NCBI RefSeq assembly: GCF_020532645.1 | Contig: NZ_JAJAUZ010000033.1 | Coordinates: 24,369-88,368, forward strand | Direction of reading: 5' to 3' | DNA length: 64,000 nt | From: Streptomyces bambusae | GTDB taxonomy: Bacteria > Actinomycetota > Actinomycetes > Streptomycetales > Streptomycetaceae | Shown: in pieces, positions 63,972 through 64,000 of the stretch | Position numbering within the stretch: position 1 is the first letter of the stretch | How the letters are laid out: each line of letters starts with the position of its first letter | The notes under the pieces: model-generated | Told to the model about the DNA's origin: nothing | The model's input: the letters and a program-made list of their open reading frames with translations, nothing else | Databases searched by the model: none | Translations under genes and position numbers: made by a program

Positions 63972-64000
63972 GGGGGGGGGGGGGGGGGGGGGCGGGGGGG
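63972..64000. other. Homopolymer G tract, probable sequencing or assembly artefact
   Basis: Twenty-one G, one C, then seven G end the window. No comparable run occurs elsewhere. Two-colour short-read sequencing writes G where signal is lost, so this looks like an artefact at a contig edge rather than chromosome sequence. Confidence 0.7.

Overview
The window is about 72% G+C or more, with short or overlapping gene junctions, GTG/TTG starts, a DtxR-type iron repressor, mycothiol-type enzymes, ECF sigma factors and the dispersed 'GGGGCGGAGCCCC' intergenic repeats typical of Streptomyces. It reads as core-region chromosome of a Streptomyces or close relative. The gene order (SIS protein / iron repressor / hydrolase, and pdxH / citrate synthase) resembles, from memory only, the S. 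coelicolor SCO43xx-44xx region. No tRNA, rRNA, CRISPR array, insertion sequence or prophage was seen. The right edge ends in a 21-base G run plus more G, which looks like a contig end with a sequencing artefact.

Layout. 1-4.8 kb: a CoA-ester catabolic operon (two acyl-CoA dehydrogenases and an amidohydrolase) diverging from an acyl-CoA ligase, with two look-alike palindromes between them. 4.8-10.5 kb: an EF-hand protein, an ECF sigma factor with a zinc-finger/DinB partner, purU, a small conserved protein and a lipoprotein solute-binding protein. 10.5-18.2 kb: a membrane protein with 22-residue repeats, an HTH/TPR-like regulator, a degenerate primase-polymerase domain protein, an ABC exporter pair and an alpha/beta hydrolase. 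18.2-24 kb: the DmdR1-like iron repressor, an SIS protein, a PAS protein, an unannotated small transcript with a 12-codon ORF, pdxH and a divergent citrate synthase. 24-33 kb: a seven-gene translationally coupled operon (AtuA-like protein, biotin-dependent acyl-CoA carboxylase, acyl-CoA dehydrogenase, enoyl-CoA hydratase, TetR). 33-47 kb: a CocE/NonD hydrolase, a WYL regulator, a small secreted Cys/Trp-rich protein, an EamA exporter, a FAD/Fe-S oxidoreductase, serC, a class F sortase with a secreted partner, repeat-rich secreted proteins and a GDSL hydrolase. 47-64 kb: an aldo/keto reductase, thpR, MFS/MarR, a ribbon-helix-helix protein, a purine-type permease, a CtpE-like P-type ATPase, an MMPL transporter, a very large sacsin/HSP90-type ATPase, a DUF3027 protein and an MFS transporter.

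How the genes work together. The two fatty-acyl blocks (1-4.8 and 24-33 kb) look like separate degradation pathways, each with its own candidate repressor operators. Iron and amino-sugar control may meet at 19.3-19.5 kb, where a DasR-box-like sequence overlaps the promoter of the SIS gene and lies upstream of the iron repressor. The sortase block (42-43.6 kb) and neighbouring secreted proteins suggest a cell-surface module. Several genes (serC, the P-type ATPase, the DUF2530 gene, the MarR gene, the last MFS gene, a 29-residue peptide) have a -10-like hexamer 6-7 bases before the start codon, which implies leaderless mRNAs.

The least explained element is at 21.71-21.95 kb: a promoter, a Shine-Dalgarno sequence fully complementary to the 16S rRNA tail, a 12-codon ORF, a 9-base long-range complementarity and a 15-bp terminator stem, standing alone between two genes on the other strand.
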